Below, piece by piece: positions 1-9,153 of a DNA stretch of 64,000 bases. The position numbers and the translations under genes were made by a program. The DNA is taken from the NCBI RefSeq assembly GCF_018139545.1, contig NZ_JAGSPJ010000002.1:1-64000 (forward strand). The letters run 5' to 3'. The DNA is from Affinundibacterium fentianense (GTDB lineage: Bacteria; Pseudomonadota; Gammaproteobacteria; Burkholderiales; Burkholderiaceae_D). Positions within the stretch are counted from its first letter, which is position 1; the number at the start of each line of letters is the position of its first letter. The notes under the pieces are model-generated. The model was not told where the DNA came from. It worked only from the letters and a program-made list of their open reading frames with translations, and searched no databases.

Positions 1-714
1 GACACGCCCGCTGGGACGATCAAGTTGCTACCGACCAAGCTCACGCCATTGCTGAATGTCGGGGTGGTGTTGTAATCGCTCGTCGCTGTCGCGCTGCCGC
101 CACCCAAGCTGTACGCATAGGTCGAGGCAATCGTGGTGCTGCCCGTCAAGGTCACGGTGTAGCTTAAGCTATTGCCTTCCACCACATTGTTGTCACCCAC
201 GCCTGGGGCACCTGGTTCCACCGTGCTGATGCTAGGTTGGTCATTGTCAATGATGCCGCCGGCACCGGTCACGCCACCGATCACCAATGGCAAACTTTCT
301 GGGGAGGCACTGTCGACGATCGTGTCGTCGATCGTCGCCACCGTTACGGTGAAGCTAGACACGCCCGCTGGGACGATCAAGTTGCTACCGACCAAGCTCA
401 CGCCATTGCTGAATGTGGGAGTGGTGTTGTAGTCACTCGTTGCCGTGGCTGTACCGCCACCCAAGCTGTACGCATAGGTCGACGACACTGTTGTTATCCC
501 AGACAAGGTAACCGAGTAAGTCAAGTCATTGCCTTCAACAACATTATTGTCGCCAACTCCAGGCTCTCCTGGCTCAACGACTATCACTGTCGGTTGGGTT
601 GCCTCGGTAATTGTTCCAGTTCCAACAATTGCTGCCGAATTTTGAGACGTGGCAGCAGACAAGGTAATTGTTTCATTCGGTTCAACAATACCATCTTGAA
701 TTGCTAAAATCCTG
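1..714 (-). repeat. 119-residue (357-bp) tandem adhesin repeats, near-identical
   Basis: The sequence at 1-57 recurs unchanged at 358-414, an offset of exactly 357 bp or 119 codons. The rest of the unit (58-260 against 415-617) is clearly related but more divergent. The array probably continues to the left of the window. Confidence 0.85.
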
Positions 715-3575
715 ACAAGAAAACTAGTCGCACCTGCTGGAACTTGAACGTTGGATCCAAGCGTATTCCAACTTGCACCGCCATCTGTCGAGTACTGCTG
801 TGCTCCAGTGTCAACACCTATGATTGCCGAGCCAGATGCTGCATTCACATTGACCGTTGTTGCAAAATTACTCGCATTACTTAAACCGACGCTAAAAACT
901 AAATTACCGCCTTCCGCTACGCTTGGGCTTGATACAGAAACAACCGTTGGAAAATCAGAATTATTACCACCGTCACCTGTACCATCATCATGAATAGTTG
1001 TCACAACATTGCTCGCTCCTAAGGCGGCATTAGTTGGGTTAGACAAAACCACTCTAAAGTTCTCAGCACCTTCAAATACCGTATCATTGGTGATGGCGAC
1101 TGTAACTGTCTTACTAGTTTCCCCTGGTGCGAAAGTCACCGTACCTAATGCAGCAGCGTAATCACTACCTGCAATTGCGGTGCCGTTCGCGGTGGCATAA
1201 TTCACGCTGACTGGAGCTGTGCTCACCGAACTTAATGTGATGGTATAGGTAACCGTTCCAATCGCTTCATTGACATCGGCTGGTCCTGCAATACTTACAG
1301 TTGGAATTGCACCATCGATAATCGTACCAGTACCAACCACAGGTGCAGTATTTTGCTCTGTGGCTGCCGCTAAAGTTAAGGTCTCATTACCTTCCAAAAT
1401 CCCATCAATCACTGTTCCTATTCGCACTTGGAAGCTACTTGCTCCAGCGGGCACAGTCACTGAACCTGTCAAAGGATTCCAGCTGACGCCACCGTCAGTC
1501 GAATATTCCTGTCCCTCAGTATCAATACCCAAGGTCGCGGAGCCAGAAGCAGCCGCCACACTGACCGATGTGGATGTTGTACTCGTATTACTTAAACCAA
1601 CTGTAAAAACTAAATTGCCACCCTCAGTAACGCTCGGACTGGAAACCGAGATCACTCGTGGAATATCATTCCCAGTACCAATTTCATCGTGAATCACTGT
1701 GTTCGCGACACCATTACCAATGGCAGCATTGGTTGGATTCGATAAGACCACTTGATAATTCTCGGCACCTTCGAATATGGTGTCATTGGTAATGGCTACA
1801 GTGATGGTTTTACTTGTCTCCCCTGGAGCGAACGTAACACTCCCGGCGACGGATGTGTAGTCGCTACCAGCCAAAGCAGTTCCATTCAAGGTACCATAAT
1901 TAACACTTACCGCCGCGCTGCTTGCCGTGCTCAAACTAATCGTGTAAGTCACCGTGCCGATGGACTCATCCACATCACTTGGACCGCTAATACTAATTGA
2001 AGGTACCGTTCCGTCTAAAATCGTACCAATTCCACTCGCAGGGGCAGTATTTTGGTTGGTCGACGCAGATAAACTAATCGTCTCACTTCCTTCAGCAATA
2101 CCATCGAGTATCGTTGCGACACGCACCAGAAAACTTGTAGAGCCTGCTGGCACGCCAACTGTGTCCGTCAAACTTGACCACGTTGCACCGCCATCCAACG
2201 ATACTTCCTGCGCTCCTGTATCAACACCCAGAATTGCAGTCCCGGACGCAGCCGAAACACTCACTTGTGTGGTACTTGCACTGGCATTGCTCAGGCTCAC
2301 AGTAAAGACTAAATTACCGCCTTCCGCTACGCTCGGACTAGAGACCGAAATTACACTTGGAATATCATTGTCAATACCACCCAATCCAGTTCCATCATCA
2401 TTGATTGCCGTGGTCGTCGCGCTAGCTGTGCCTAAGACCGCGTTGTTTGGAGTCGACAATACGACTTGTAGGGTTTCTGTGCCCTCGTACACAGTGTCAT
2501 TGGTGATGGCAACCGTGATAGTTTTACTGGTCTCGCCCGGTGCAAACGTCAAAGTACCGAATCCCGCTGCGTAATCACTACCAGCAAAAGCAGTACCATT
2601 TACAGTGGTGTAATTAACATTGACTGCTGCGGTACTCGCGGCACTTAAAGTGACTGTATAAGTTACCGTTCCAATCGATTCATTAACGACGCCAGGACCA
2701 CTTAGACTAATTGTCGGTGTCACTGGATCAACGATAGTCGATTGTCCAAGAATCACATTGGTATTGGACGCCGTACTTGCCGCAAGCGAATAAGTTTCAT
2801 TTCCCTCTGTCACACCATCGTTCGCTGTTGCAACGCGAACCAATACACTCGTCACACCAGCGGGCACAATAACGCTACCATTCAAAGGAGTGAAACTTAC
2901 GCCCCCATCCACGGATACCAACTGCGTTGTTGTATCAACACCGACCGTCGCAGTTCCAGAGATCAAACTCAAATTTAAATTGATCGCTTCAGACGATGCA
3001 CCGCTCAAACGAACTTCGAATTGATTGACACCCCCTTCGGTAATGCTCGAACCTGAGACCGATGCAACTTCAACCGACTGCGTTGCCGGTGCTGCAGCCG
3101 TGTCCGCTGGCGGAGCTGCTGGCGTTGTTTGGACGTCGCCAACCAAAGTCGTCGGCGTGACGTTTTCCGCAATACGATCGACGCGAACAAAACTATTCCC
3201 ATCGCCAGCATCACCACCGCCTAAGCCGGCAGCAGTTTCTTCCAATAATTTATCGAGGCTATTTTCACCAATAACTGCATTGGTGACATTTTGTGGAGAG
3301 GCATCTGCTGGCAATAAAGCTGCGTTGGCAATCTCGGTTTGAGAGGGAGCAAACACACTGGCGTCTAACGTGACCGTTTCATTCTGACGCACAACATAGC
3401 TGTGACCGGAGTCGAAAGCCAATTCTACTTGCGCGCCCGATGCGGTGACAATCACATCTTTTTCCGTGACAACATCGCCTACTTTAAGTTGACGTTGAGC
3501 TCCGTCGGGCGACTTAACAATTGCTTGACCTTGGATCGCAACTACTTTGCCAATAATGTTTGTCGAATTTGCCAT
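1..3575 (-). CDS. LapA-like Calx-beta-repeat adhesin with N-terminal retention module (partial, C-terminus beyond window)
   Basis: The frame is open from an ATG at 3575 (preceded by GGAGAC) to the left edge, about 1191 codons. Residues 1-140 look like the retention module of LapA-type surface adhesins, with a TAAG site at 114-117. From about residue 150 the protein is a chain of beta-sandwich repeats. One type carries Calx-beta hallmarks (GSDY, FAPGETSKT, VAITNDT, EGAE). The other has a VAEGGNLVF ... STDGGASW ... VPAGATSF ... EGNETI pattern. The last part is a near-identical 119-residue repeat. Known LapA proteins are exported by a type I system, stay plugged in the outer membrane through this module, and are released by LapG cleavage. 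The neighbouring transporter genes fit that role. The C-terminal secretion signal is not visible. Biofilm or surface adhesion is the inferred function. The plus-strand frames here are shadows. Confidence 0.9.
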   Translation of the reverse strand, partial: MANSTNIIGKVVAIQGQAIVKSPDGAQRQLKVGDVVTEKDVIVTASGAQVELAFDSGHSYVVRQNETVTLDASVFAPSQTEIANAALLPADASPQNVTNAVIGENSLDKLLEETAAGLGGGDAGDGNSFVRVDRIAENVTPTTLVGDVQTTPAAPPADTAAAPATQSVEVASVSGSSITEGGVNQFEVRLSGASSEAINLNLSLISGTATVGVDTTTQLVSVDGGVSFTPLNGSVIVPAGVTSVLVRVATANDGVTEGNETYSLAASTASNTNVILGQSTIVDPVTPTISLSGPGVVNESIGTVTYTVTLSAASTAAVNVNYTTVNGTAFAGSDYAAGFGTLTFAPGETSKTITVAITNDTVYEGTETLQVVLSTPNNAVLGTASATTTAINDDGTGLGGIDNDIPSVISVSSPSVAEGGNLVFTVSLSNASASTTQVSVSAASGTAILGVDTGAQEVSLDGGATWSSLTDTVGVPAGSTSFLVRVATILDGIAEGSETISLSASTNQNTAPASGIGTILDGTVPSISISGPSDVDESIGTVTYTISLSTASSAAVSVNYGTLNGTALAGSDYTSVAGSVTFAPGETSKTITVAITNDTIFEGAENYQVVLSNPTNAAIGNGVANTVIHDEIGTGNDIPRVISVSSPSVTEGGNLVFTVGLSNTSTTSTSVSVAAASGSATLGIDTEGQEYSTDGGVSWNPLTGSVTVPAGASSFQVRIGTVIDGILEGNETLTLAAATEQNTAPVVGTGTIIDGAIPTVSIAGPADVNEAIGTVTYTITLSSVSTAPVSVNYATANGTAIAGSDYAAALGTVTFAPGETSKTVTVAITNDTVFEGAENFRVVLSNPTNAALGASNVVTTIHDDGTGDGGNNSDFPTVVSVSSPSVAEGGNLVFSVGLSNASNFATTVNVNAASGSAIIGVDTGAQQYSTDGGASWNTLGSNVQVPAGATSFLVRILAIQDGIVEPNETITLSAATSQNSAAIVGTGTITEATQPTVIVVEPGEPGVGDNNVVEGNDLTYSVTLSGITTVSSTYAYSLGGGTATATSDYNTTPTFSNGVSLVGSNLIVPAGVSSFTVTVATIDDTIVDSASPESLPLVIGGVTGAGGIIDNDQPSISTVEPGAPGVGDNNVVEGNSLSYTVTLTGSTTIASTYAYSLGGGSATATSDYNTTPTFSNGVSLVGSNLIVPAGV
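611..2740 (-). repeat. Alternating two-domain Calx-beta-type repeats, about 700-714 bp period
   Basis: Three successive units pair a Calx-beta domain with a second EGGNLVF-type domain. Equivalent points lie near 610, 1321, 2020 and 2734, giving spacings of 711, 699 and 714 bp, all multiples of three. The copies differ much more from each other than the 357-bp repeats to their left, so they look older. Confidence 0.8.
3225..3236 (-). other. Predicted LapG-type protease cleavage site (TAAG) in the adhesin
   Basis: Codons ACT GCT GCC GGC encode TAAG at residues 114-117, inside LLEETAAGLGGGDAGDG and at the end of the retention module. In Pseudomonas LapA the periplasmic protease LapG cuts within TAAG to release the adhesin when LapD no longer holds it back. 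Position and context match. Neither lapG nor lapD is in this window. Confidence 0.75.
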
Positions 3576-3666
3576 ATTAAGTCTCCAGACGGATAAATTG
3601 AATATCCAGACTCTAACAAATTCGTTTCCCTAGGATAATTGTACTAAGGTACTAGAGAATTTTGAT

Positions 3667-4302
3667 TTAACTATCTTTTACAAGAAGTGCAAGTTGAAGT
3701 CGATTTTTTAATTGCAATTTATCCAAAACTGCACCGACATGGGCTTTGACTGTGCGCTCAGTGATATGCATTTGGGTCGCAATTTCTTTATTGGTTAGTC
3801 CGACTGCGATCGCTTTTGCTACTTCTAGCTCTCGCCCGGTTAACAATTTTGACCAGGTTCCCAAGACTTTTTCTAATTTCTGCTCTTCAATCTCGTTCTG
3901 ACCCAATAATTTTTGCATGATTGACTCGCCAATCCAGATCCCACCCTGCTCAACAACACTGGCAATATTCATCAAAACTTCCACGCCCGCATGGGTGTTG
4001 CAGTAGGCTTTTGCCAACATCGAAAAAACTGCAAGCGCCTCTAGATCATTTGGCATATCGCTCATCGCAATAATTCTCGCCTGATGCACTTTCTGCTTCA
4101 CCTCTAACAACTGTGCTGCAATAGTTTGATTCGCGTGTAAATGGAGCCAAACAATCGTATTGTTTTTCTCGTCCACAATGACATTAGAAATCGGCAACGC
4201 CTTCACTGAGGGGAAGGCTTTTTTCAATGAACTGGGCATCTCCATTGAAGTGGAGCAAAATACGTGTTGAGTTAAACTGACTTGTTCAAACAATTTCATC
4301 AC
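3667..4302 (-). CDS. LuxR/NarL-type transcriptional regulator with degenerate receiver-like domain
   Basis: About 211 residues. The C-terminal 65 residues form a LuxR-type helix-turn-helix (LTGRELEVAKAIAVGLTNKEIA ... ITERTVKAHV). The N-terminal 140 residues have the size and rhythm of a receiver domain, but no aspartate follows the third strand (IVWLHLHAN), so ordinary phosphorylation is unlikely. The start is GTG at 4302 or ATG at 4299, directly abutting the lapC stop at 4303. The gene lies between the type I secretion genes and the adhesin, 91 bp before the adhesin start, so it is probably in the same transcription unit and probably regulates it. Target and signal are unknown. Confidence 0.85.
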   Translation of the reverse strand: MMKLFEQVSLTQHVFCSTSMEMPSSLKKAFPSVKALPISNVIVDEKNNTIVWLHLHANQTIAAQLLEVKQKVHQARIIAMSDMPNDLEALAVFSMLAKAYCNTHAGVEVLMNIASVVEQGGIWIGESIMQKLLGQNEIEEQKLEKVLGTWSKLLTGRELEVAKAIAVGLTNKEIATQMHITERTVKAHVGAVLDKLQLKNRLQLALLVKDS

Positions 4303-5715
4303 CTAGCGTTCCGTGAATGCTGTTTGTTTTGCGCGCAAAACGGGTTTCAACATATAGGAGAGTATCGTCTTCTTTCCAGTGATGATATCAACCTCAGCAA
4401 CCATACCTGGAATAATTGGTTGTCCACCATCCAAAGTCGCCTTATCGGTAGACACACGAACTGTGTAAAAAGTATTCCCACGGTCATCTGTCACTGAATC
4501 AGCACCAATATGTTCAAGCTTGGCACTTAGACCGCCATAAGTAGCAAAGTCATATGCTGAAAACTTCACTACAGCTTTTTGACCAGGGACCAAGAACGCA
4601 ATATCTTTAGGTGCGACTTTCGCCTCCAAAATCAATTTACCATCGCTTGGAACTACCTCAACCACATCTCTACCCGGCTGCACCACGCCACCAATCGTAT
4701 TCACCAAAAGACGCTTAACCGTACCCCGTACCTGCGAACGAATTGCCGTCTGCTTCACTTTATCGGCCAAACCTGTCCCACTTTGTATGAGAGAGTTCAA
4801 ACGTGCCATAGTCTCAGAAAGCTCTTTACTTGCATTATTTCGGACGGCCAATTCCACTTCTTGGATTTTTCTTGTTGCTTCATTCATCGCGGCTGCCGCG
4901 CGCGCAATCTGTGCTGCAGCGACATCACGTTCCCCCTTGAAACGAGAGACATCTCTTTCTAAGCGTAGAATTTCAACTTCAGAAACGGCCCCCGTACTCA
5001 AAAGTGGTTTTGTGACGTTCAATTCTTTCAGGCTCGATTCGTAGGCATTTGCCGCTTGTTTTTGCCGTGCAATTCCTTCAGCTTGTTCTTGACTGCGCTG
5101 CTCGTACTGTTGCCGTGCAATTGACACTTGCGCGTTCAATTCTGAAGTCGCTGTCTCATAAAGTTTTTGCTCTTCCTCAGCAGTCTTTGGATCTTCCGCC
5201 ACGACTTCTGGAGGCGGCAAAAAAGCTTTTCCCTCCCCAATCGCTCTGAGACGGGCAGCTTTCGCTGTCAGCGATAGGTATACTGCACGATTCTCTTTCA
5301 CTGAAGATTCAAAGCGGGTTGGATCAATTTGCAATAGAACCTGACCTTCGTTCACAACTTGGCCTTCTTTAACCAAGATGTCGGTTACGATCCCACCATC
5401 TAAGCTTGGATAAACTTGCAACTGCTGCAAAGGAATAACTTTTCCCTCGCCCTTGGTAATTTCATCGACATGAACAAGCGCGGACCAAGCAATAAATAAA
5501 AGCGCAAAAAACAAGACTGCTCGCAATAGGATGCGCGCACGCAAAGGCTCCTGCTGCGCAATAATGCTCTCTGCATCTCGCATAAAATCCGACTCGGGAA
5601 GTCGCGCATCGTCACGCCAATGTTGCAACCACCCCCCAGGTGTGATGCCAAGACGCAAACGCAGCCTCTCGAGTGCTGCAAGGAGCTTTAAACCAAAGCG
5701 TTGCCAAAATCTCAT
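4303..5715 (-). CDS. lapC: Type I secretion membrane-fusion protein, HlyD/LapC family
   Basis: 470 residues, the usual size for HlyD-type adaptors. There is a short cytoplasmic N-terminus, one membrane segment near residues 62-82 (ILLRAVLFFALLFIAW), then a biotinyl-lipoyl-like half (GGIVTDILVKEGQVVNEGQVLL), a long alpha-helical coiled coil (about 150-310), and a C-terminal beta-barrel region ending in a short tail. It would span the periplasm between the inner-membrane ABC transporter and a TolC-like pore. No tolC/lapE gene is in the window. The ATG at 5713-5715 overlaps the lapB stop in an ATGA junction, which implies translational coupling. Confidence 0.92.
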   Translation of the reverse strand: MRFWQRFGLKLLAALERLRLRLGITPGGWLQHWRDDARLPESDFMRDAESIIAQQEPLRARILLRAVLFFALLFIAWSALVHVDEITKGEGKVIPLQQLQVYPSLDGGIVTDILVKEGQVVNEGQVLLQIDPTRFESSVKENRAVYLSLTAKAARLRAIGEGKAFLPPPEVVAEDPKTAEEEQKLYETATSELNAQVSIARQQYEQRSQEQAEGIARQKQAANAYESSLKELNVTKPLLSTGAVSEVEILRLERDVSRFKGERDVAAAQIARAAAAMNEATRKIQEVELAVRNNASKELSETMARLNSLIQSGTGLADKVKQTAIRSQVRGTVKRLLVNTIGGVVQPGRDVVEVVPSDGKLILEAKVAPKDIAFLVPGQKAVVKFSAYDFATYGGLSAKLEHIGADSVTDDRGNTFYTVRVSTDKATLDGGQPIIPGMVAEVDIITGKKTILSYMLKPVLRAKQTAFTER

Positions 5716-7916
5716 AGTTTCGCTCGTCCTATTTGACCAGTCTGCAAAGCGTGCATCACTTTATCACGCGGACCATCAGCGACAATCGTTCCATGATCCA
5801 CGACGATAATACGCGTCGCTAAATCCATTAAACTTGGCCTATGGGTCACGATAATCATCGTTTTGTGCCTACCGTACCGTCCGATCCGCTCTTTAAATTG
5901 CGCCTCTGAAGGATAATCCATTGCACTCGTTGGCTCGTCCAGCAGCAACACAGGAGGATCTAACAAAGCAGCTCGGGCAATCGCGATACTCTGGCGTTGA
6001 CCACCAGATATCGACTCGCCTCGTTCGCTTATTAGCATATCAAAGCCTTCAGGGTGCGCATTCACAAACTCCGTCAGCCCTGCCAACTCCGCCGCGGCAA
6101 CCACCGCGCGGTCATCTGCATAAGGCGCACGAATCGTAATATTTTCCCGCAACGTCCCGTAGAACAACATCGAGTCCTGCTCGACATAGCCTAAGTTACG
6201 CCGCAAATCAGCGGGATCAAGCTGCCTCAGATCCACGTCATCTAGCAACACCGCACCTTTAGACGGTGCATACAAACCCAAAATCAATTTCTCCAAGGTC
6301 GACTTGCCCGAACCAATACGCCCAATAATGACGACATGCTCACCTTGTGCAATTTTGAAATTCACACCTCGCAACGCTTCTTCACTGCGACCTGGGTAGC
6401 TAAAATGGACATTACGAAACTCAATTTGCCCCTTAATTTCCGGCCTATGCACGAAAGCTGTTTCATCACTACGCTCTGTCGGGGTCGCCATAATTTTCTC
6501 TAGCGATGCGAGCGAGTTCTTGGCACCTTCAAATTGCAACATCAAACCAACTACTTGCGCAACTGGTGCCATCGCGCGTCCCGCGAGCATCGTTGATGCG
6601 ATCAATCCACCCATCGACATCATCTTCTCTTGGATCAAATAAACACCAGCAACAACAACAGCCACATTCACTAGTTGTTGAATCGTTGACGCCCCATTCA
6701 TACTCGACGACGATAGCAGCTTCAACTCAGAATTCACCTTGGCGAGAAACGCGGTTGTTTTCTCCCATTTCTCTTGCATTTGACTCTCAGCGCCATGCGC
6801 TTTAATCGTCTCTAACGCTGTTAGACTTTCGACTAAAGTTGAGTTTCTTAAAGCAGCAGCACGAAATGTTGTTTCTGATAATTCTCGCATTTTGTGCTGC
6901 ACTGTGTAGCTGTAGATAACGACTAAAATGATACCGATTAATGGTAAGAGTGCGATTGGCCAAGCAATCCATACCAATGCAAATAAGAACAAAATCGCAA
7001 ACGGCAGATCGATTAAAGCGGTGACTGTGGCGGATGCAATAAAATCACGAACAGCCTCGAACGACCGCAAATTCGACGCAAACGCACCGACCGAAGCTGG
7101 TCGCTCCGACATTCGCATACCCAAAACTCGCTCCATAATCATTCCGGAGAGCTTTAAATCGATACGATTGCTGACTAAATTAATAAAATGCCCCCGCAGC
7201 ACTCGCACGACATAATCCAATATAAGGACGAGTGTGATCCCAATTGCAAAGACCCACAAAGTTTGAAATGCAAAATTTGGTACAACCCTGTCATACACGT
7301 TCATCGTGAACAAAGGCATTGCTAGTGCAAATACATTGATCAATAATGCGGCCGCTAAAATATCTTTAAAAATCGGGCTTTGCTCCAATACCGCGCCCCA
7401 AAACCAATGTTTCTGAGGCACAGACACCAGTGGTGGCGTTCGTCGATCGAAGCGGAAATGGGGGCGGGAAAAGATGGCGACACCCGTGTAACGCTCAGCA
7501 AGTTCAGTGCGTGACATACTGACTGCGCCTTGTCCAGAATCTGGCAACAATAACTGCGCATGTTCACCGTCTGCACTCCACGATTGCAATAGGCAGGCCT
7601 CATTATTCTTCAGTAGGAGAATGACAGGCATCAACGCAGTATCAATTTTGAATAACTCGCGTCGAACCACCTTAGCCGAAAAACCTGCATGCGCAGCGGC
7701 ACGTGCAAACAATGAAGGCGTTAGGCCCGCTGCAGGAAGCGGCAAGCCAGCAGTTAATGCCGCACGTGTACTCGGGCGACCATGAATTCTCGTTAATTCA
7801 ACCAAACAATCTAGCAAAGGATCACGATGCAATAAGTCTTCTCGAATACCAGATCCAAACCCGATATTGCTGGTAGGCCTGCTTTGTTGGGCAGATTGAG
7901 TATCTTGCTGAGTCAT
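5712..7916 (-). CDS. lapB: Type I secretion ABC transporter (permease-ATPase), LapB family
   Basis: 734 residues with three parts: an N-terminal C39-like domain (about 30-150), a six-helix membrane domain (about 175-460) and a C-terminal ATPase (about 495-734). The ATPase has Walker A GRIGSGKST, signature SGGQRQ, Walker B LLLDEPTSAMD and a switch histidine in IIVTHRPSL. C39-like domains in adhesin exporters usually bind the substrate without cutting it. The family exports large adhesins in one step from the cytoplasm. It starts at ATG 7916, opens the minus-strand cluster lapB-lapC-luxR-adhesin and overlaps lapC by 4 bp. Confidence 0.93.
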   Translation of the reverse strand: MTQQDTQSAQQSRPTSNIGFGSGIREDLLHRDPLLDCLVELTRIHGRPSTRAALTAGLPLPAAGLTPSLFARAAAHAGFSAKVVRRELFKIDTALMPVILLLKNNEACLLQSWSADGEHAQLLLPDSGQGAVSMSRTELAERYTGVAIFSRPHFRFDRRTPPLVSVPQKHWFWGAVLEQSPIFKDILAAALLINVFALAMPLFTMNVYDRVVPNFAFQTLWVFAIGITLVLILDYVVRVLRGHFINLVSNRIDLKLSGMIMERVLGMRMSERPASVGAFASNLRSFEAVRDFIASATVTALIDLPFAILFLFALVWIAWPIALLPLIGIILVVIYSYTVQHKMRELSETTFRAAALRNSTLVESLTALETIKAHGAESQMQEKWEKTTAFLAKVNSELKLLSSSSMNGASTIQQLVNVAVVVAGVYLIQEKMMSMGGLIASTMLAGRAMAPVAQVVGLMLQFEGAKNSLASLEKIMATPTERSDETAFVHRPEIKGQIEFRNVHFSYPGRSEEALRGVNFKIAQGEHVVIIGRIGSGKSTLEKLILGLYAPSKGAVLLDDVDLRQLDPADLRRNLGYVEQDSMLFYGTLRENITIRAPYADDRAVVAAAELAGLTEFVNAHPEGFDMLISERGESISGGQRQSIAIARAALLDPPVLLLDEPTSAMDYPSEAQFKERIGRYGRHKTMIIVTHRPSLMDLATRIIVVDHGTIVADGPRDKVMHALQTGQIGRAKL

Positions 7917-8069
7917 TCGTTATCCGCCATCTGAGGTCGTATCAAGAACATGTAAAAAAATCACAACTATACATATCAAGGTTCGCAGCTTCCATCCAAA
8001 ACTATTCAGCACAACATGCTGCGCGCTAACAAATTAAGGACAAATGCGCTGTTCTAGTTGATTTTACAA

Positions 8070-8104
8070 TAAGGGTAAATTTCCCGAAAGGAAATTTACC
8101 CTTA
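8070..8104 (-). terminator. Perfect 15-bp inverted repeat, probable terminator after corA
   Basis: Arms 8070-8084 and 8090-8104 (TAAGGGTAAATTTCC and its complement) are perfectly complementary around a CGAAA loop. The repeat sits 58 bp beyond the corA stop on the minus strand. No clear U-run follows on either strand, so it could instead be an mRNA-end stabilising hairpin or a protein site. Confidence 0.5.
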
Positions 8105-8162
8105 AAGTCAGCGTCTTTACAATTCTTAACGAATTTACACGAATGCAGTCAGAGGGTACGAC

Positions 8163-9137
8163 TTATTTTAACCAGCCGCGGTGTTTGAAATACCAAAATG
8201 GCGTGATTGCAGAAATCAGCATGAGTCCGAGTGCAAATGGATAACCAAAACTCCACTCCAACTCAGGGAACCACACTTTAAAGTTCATCCCGTAAATACT
8301 CGCAATCAAAGTCGGCGGTAAAAAAGCAACGGAGGCAACCGAGAATATCTTAATAATTTTATTCTGATTAATATTAATAAAACCGACCGTCGCATCCATC
8401 AAGAAGTTGATCTTATCAAACAAAAACGACGTATGACCATCTAAGGATTCGATATCACGCAAAATCTGCCGAGCCTCTTCAAATTGCTCCGCATTCAACA
8501 GTCTTCCGCGCATCAAAAAACTAACAGCTCGCCGCGTATCCATCATATTTCTACGAATCCGACCATTCAAATCCTCCTCCTGTGCAATCGCATTCAATGC
8601 AACTGCAGCATCTTGATCTGAAAAATCTTTTTGCAATACCGCTCTACTGACATCCTCTAGATTTTGATAAATACCTTCTAGCGCATCAGCTGAATACTCA
8701 GCATCCGTCGCATACAAGTCCATCAATACATCTTTATAGTCGGCAATTGATCCGGGTCGCGAACGCGCACGCATTCTGACCAATCTGAAAACAGGCAAAT
8801 CCACAGTGTGGACAGAAAACAAAATTTCTCTTGCCAAAATAAAGGCAACTGTCACCGTACGCGCTGGCTCGTCATCGTCGTCGTCATCAATTAAGAAATC
8901 TGTCCGCAAATGCAGATCACCATTATCCGCTTCGTAGTAACGCGCTGAGGCTTCAATATCTTTTACCTCATCCTCGCCAGGCAAGGTCACTCCATAAATT
9001 CCTTTAACCCATTCGCGCTCTTCTTCATTCGGATCGGTCAAATCTACCCACACAGGCAGAGTATTTTCCAAGTCCTCACGACTTTCAATGTGGATTTGAC
9101 TCAACCGACCATTGTGCAAAACAAAAACATTAATCAT
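8163..9137 (-). CDS. corA: Magnesium/cobalt transporter CorA
   Basis: 324 residues, normal for CorA. The family-defining YGMNF motif is at about 282-286, between two C-terminal membrane helices (IFSVASVAFLPPTLIASI and FALGLMLISAITPFWYF). The last residues are KHRGWLK. The large N-terminal cytoplasmic funnel domain includes an acidic run (DDDDDDE, about 84-90), plausible for divalent cation sensing. It imports Mg2+ across the inner membrane as a pentamer. It is the last gene of a minus-strand run, 16 bp after mtgA. Confidence 0.95.
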   Translation of the reverse strand: MINVFVLHNGRLSQIHIESREDLENTLPVWVDLTDPNEEEREWVKGIYGVTLPGEDEVKDIEASARYYEADNGDLHLRTDFLIDDDDDDEPARTVTVAFILAREILFSVHTVDLPVFRLVRMRARSRPGSIADYKDVLMDLYATDAEYSADALEGIYQNLEDVSRAVLQKDFSDQDAAVALNAIAQEEDLNGRIRRNMMDTRRAVSFLMRGRLLNAEQFEEARQILRDIESLDGHTSFLFDKINFLMDATVGFININQNKIIKIFSVASVAFLPPTLIASIYGMNFKVWFPELEWSFGYPFALGLMLISAITPFWYFKHRGWLK

Positions 9138-9153
9138 GCCAACCCCTTGCTCG

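Noticed and set aside
751..2574. Plus-strand open frames opposite the adhesin (751-993, 1270-1692, 1954-2574)
   Set aside because: They recur with the period of the adhesin repeats and have compositions expected from reading the Calx-beta coding strand backwards. The minus-strand frame is continuous and has domain logic.
1..2740. Direct repeats suggesting a CRISPR-like or satellite array
   Set aside because: Spacings (357, 699, 711, 714 bp) are multiples of three and the repeats encode protein domains.
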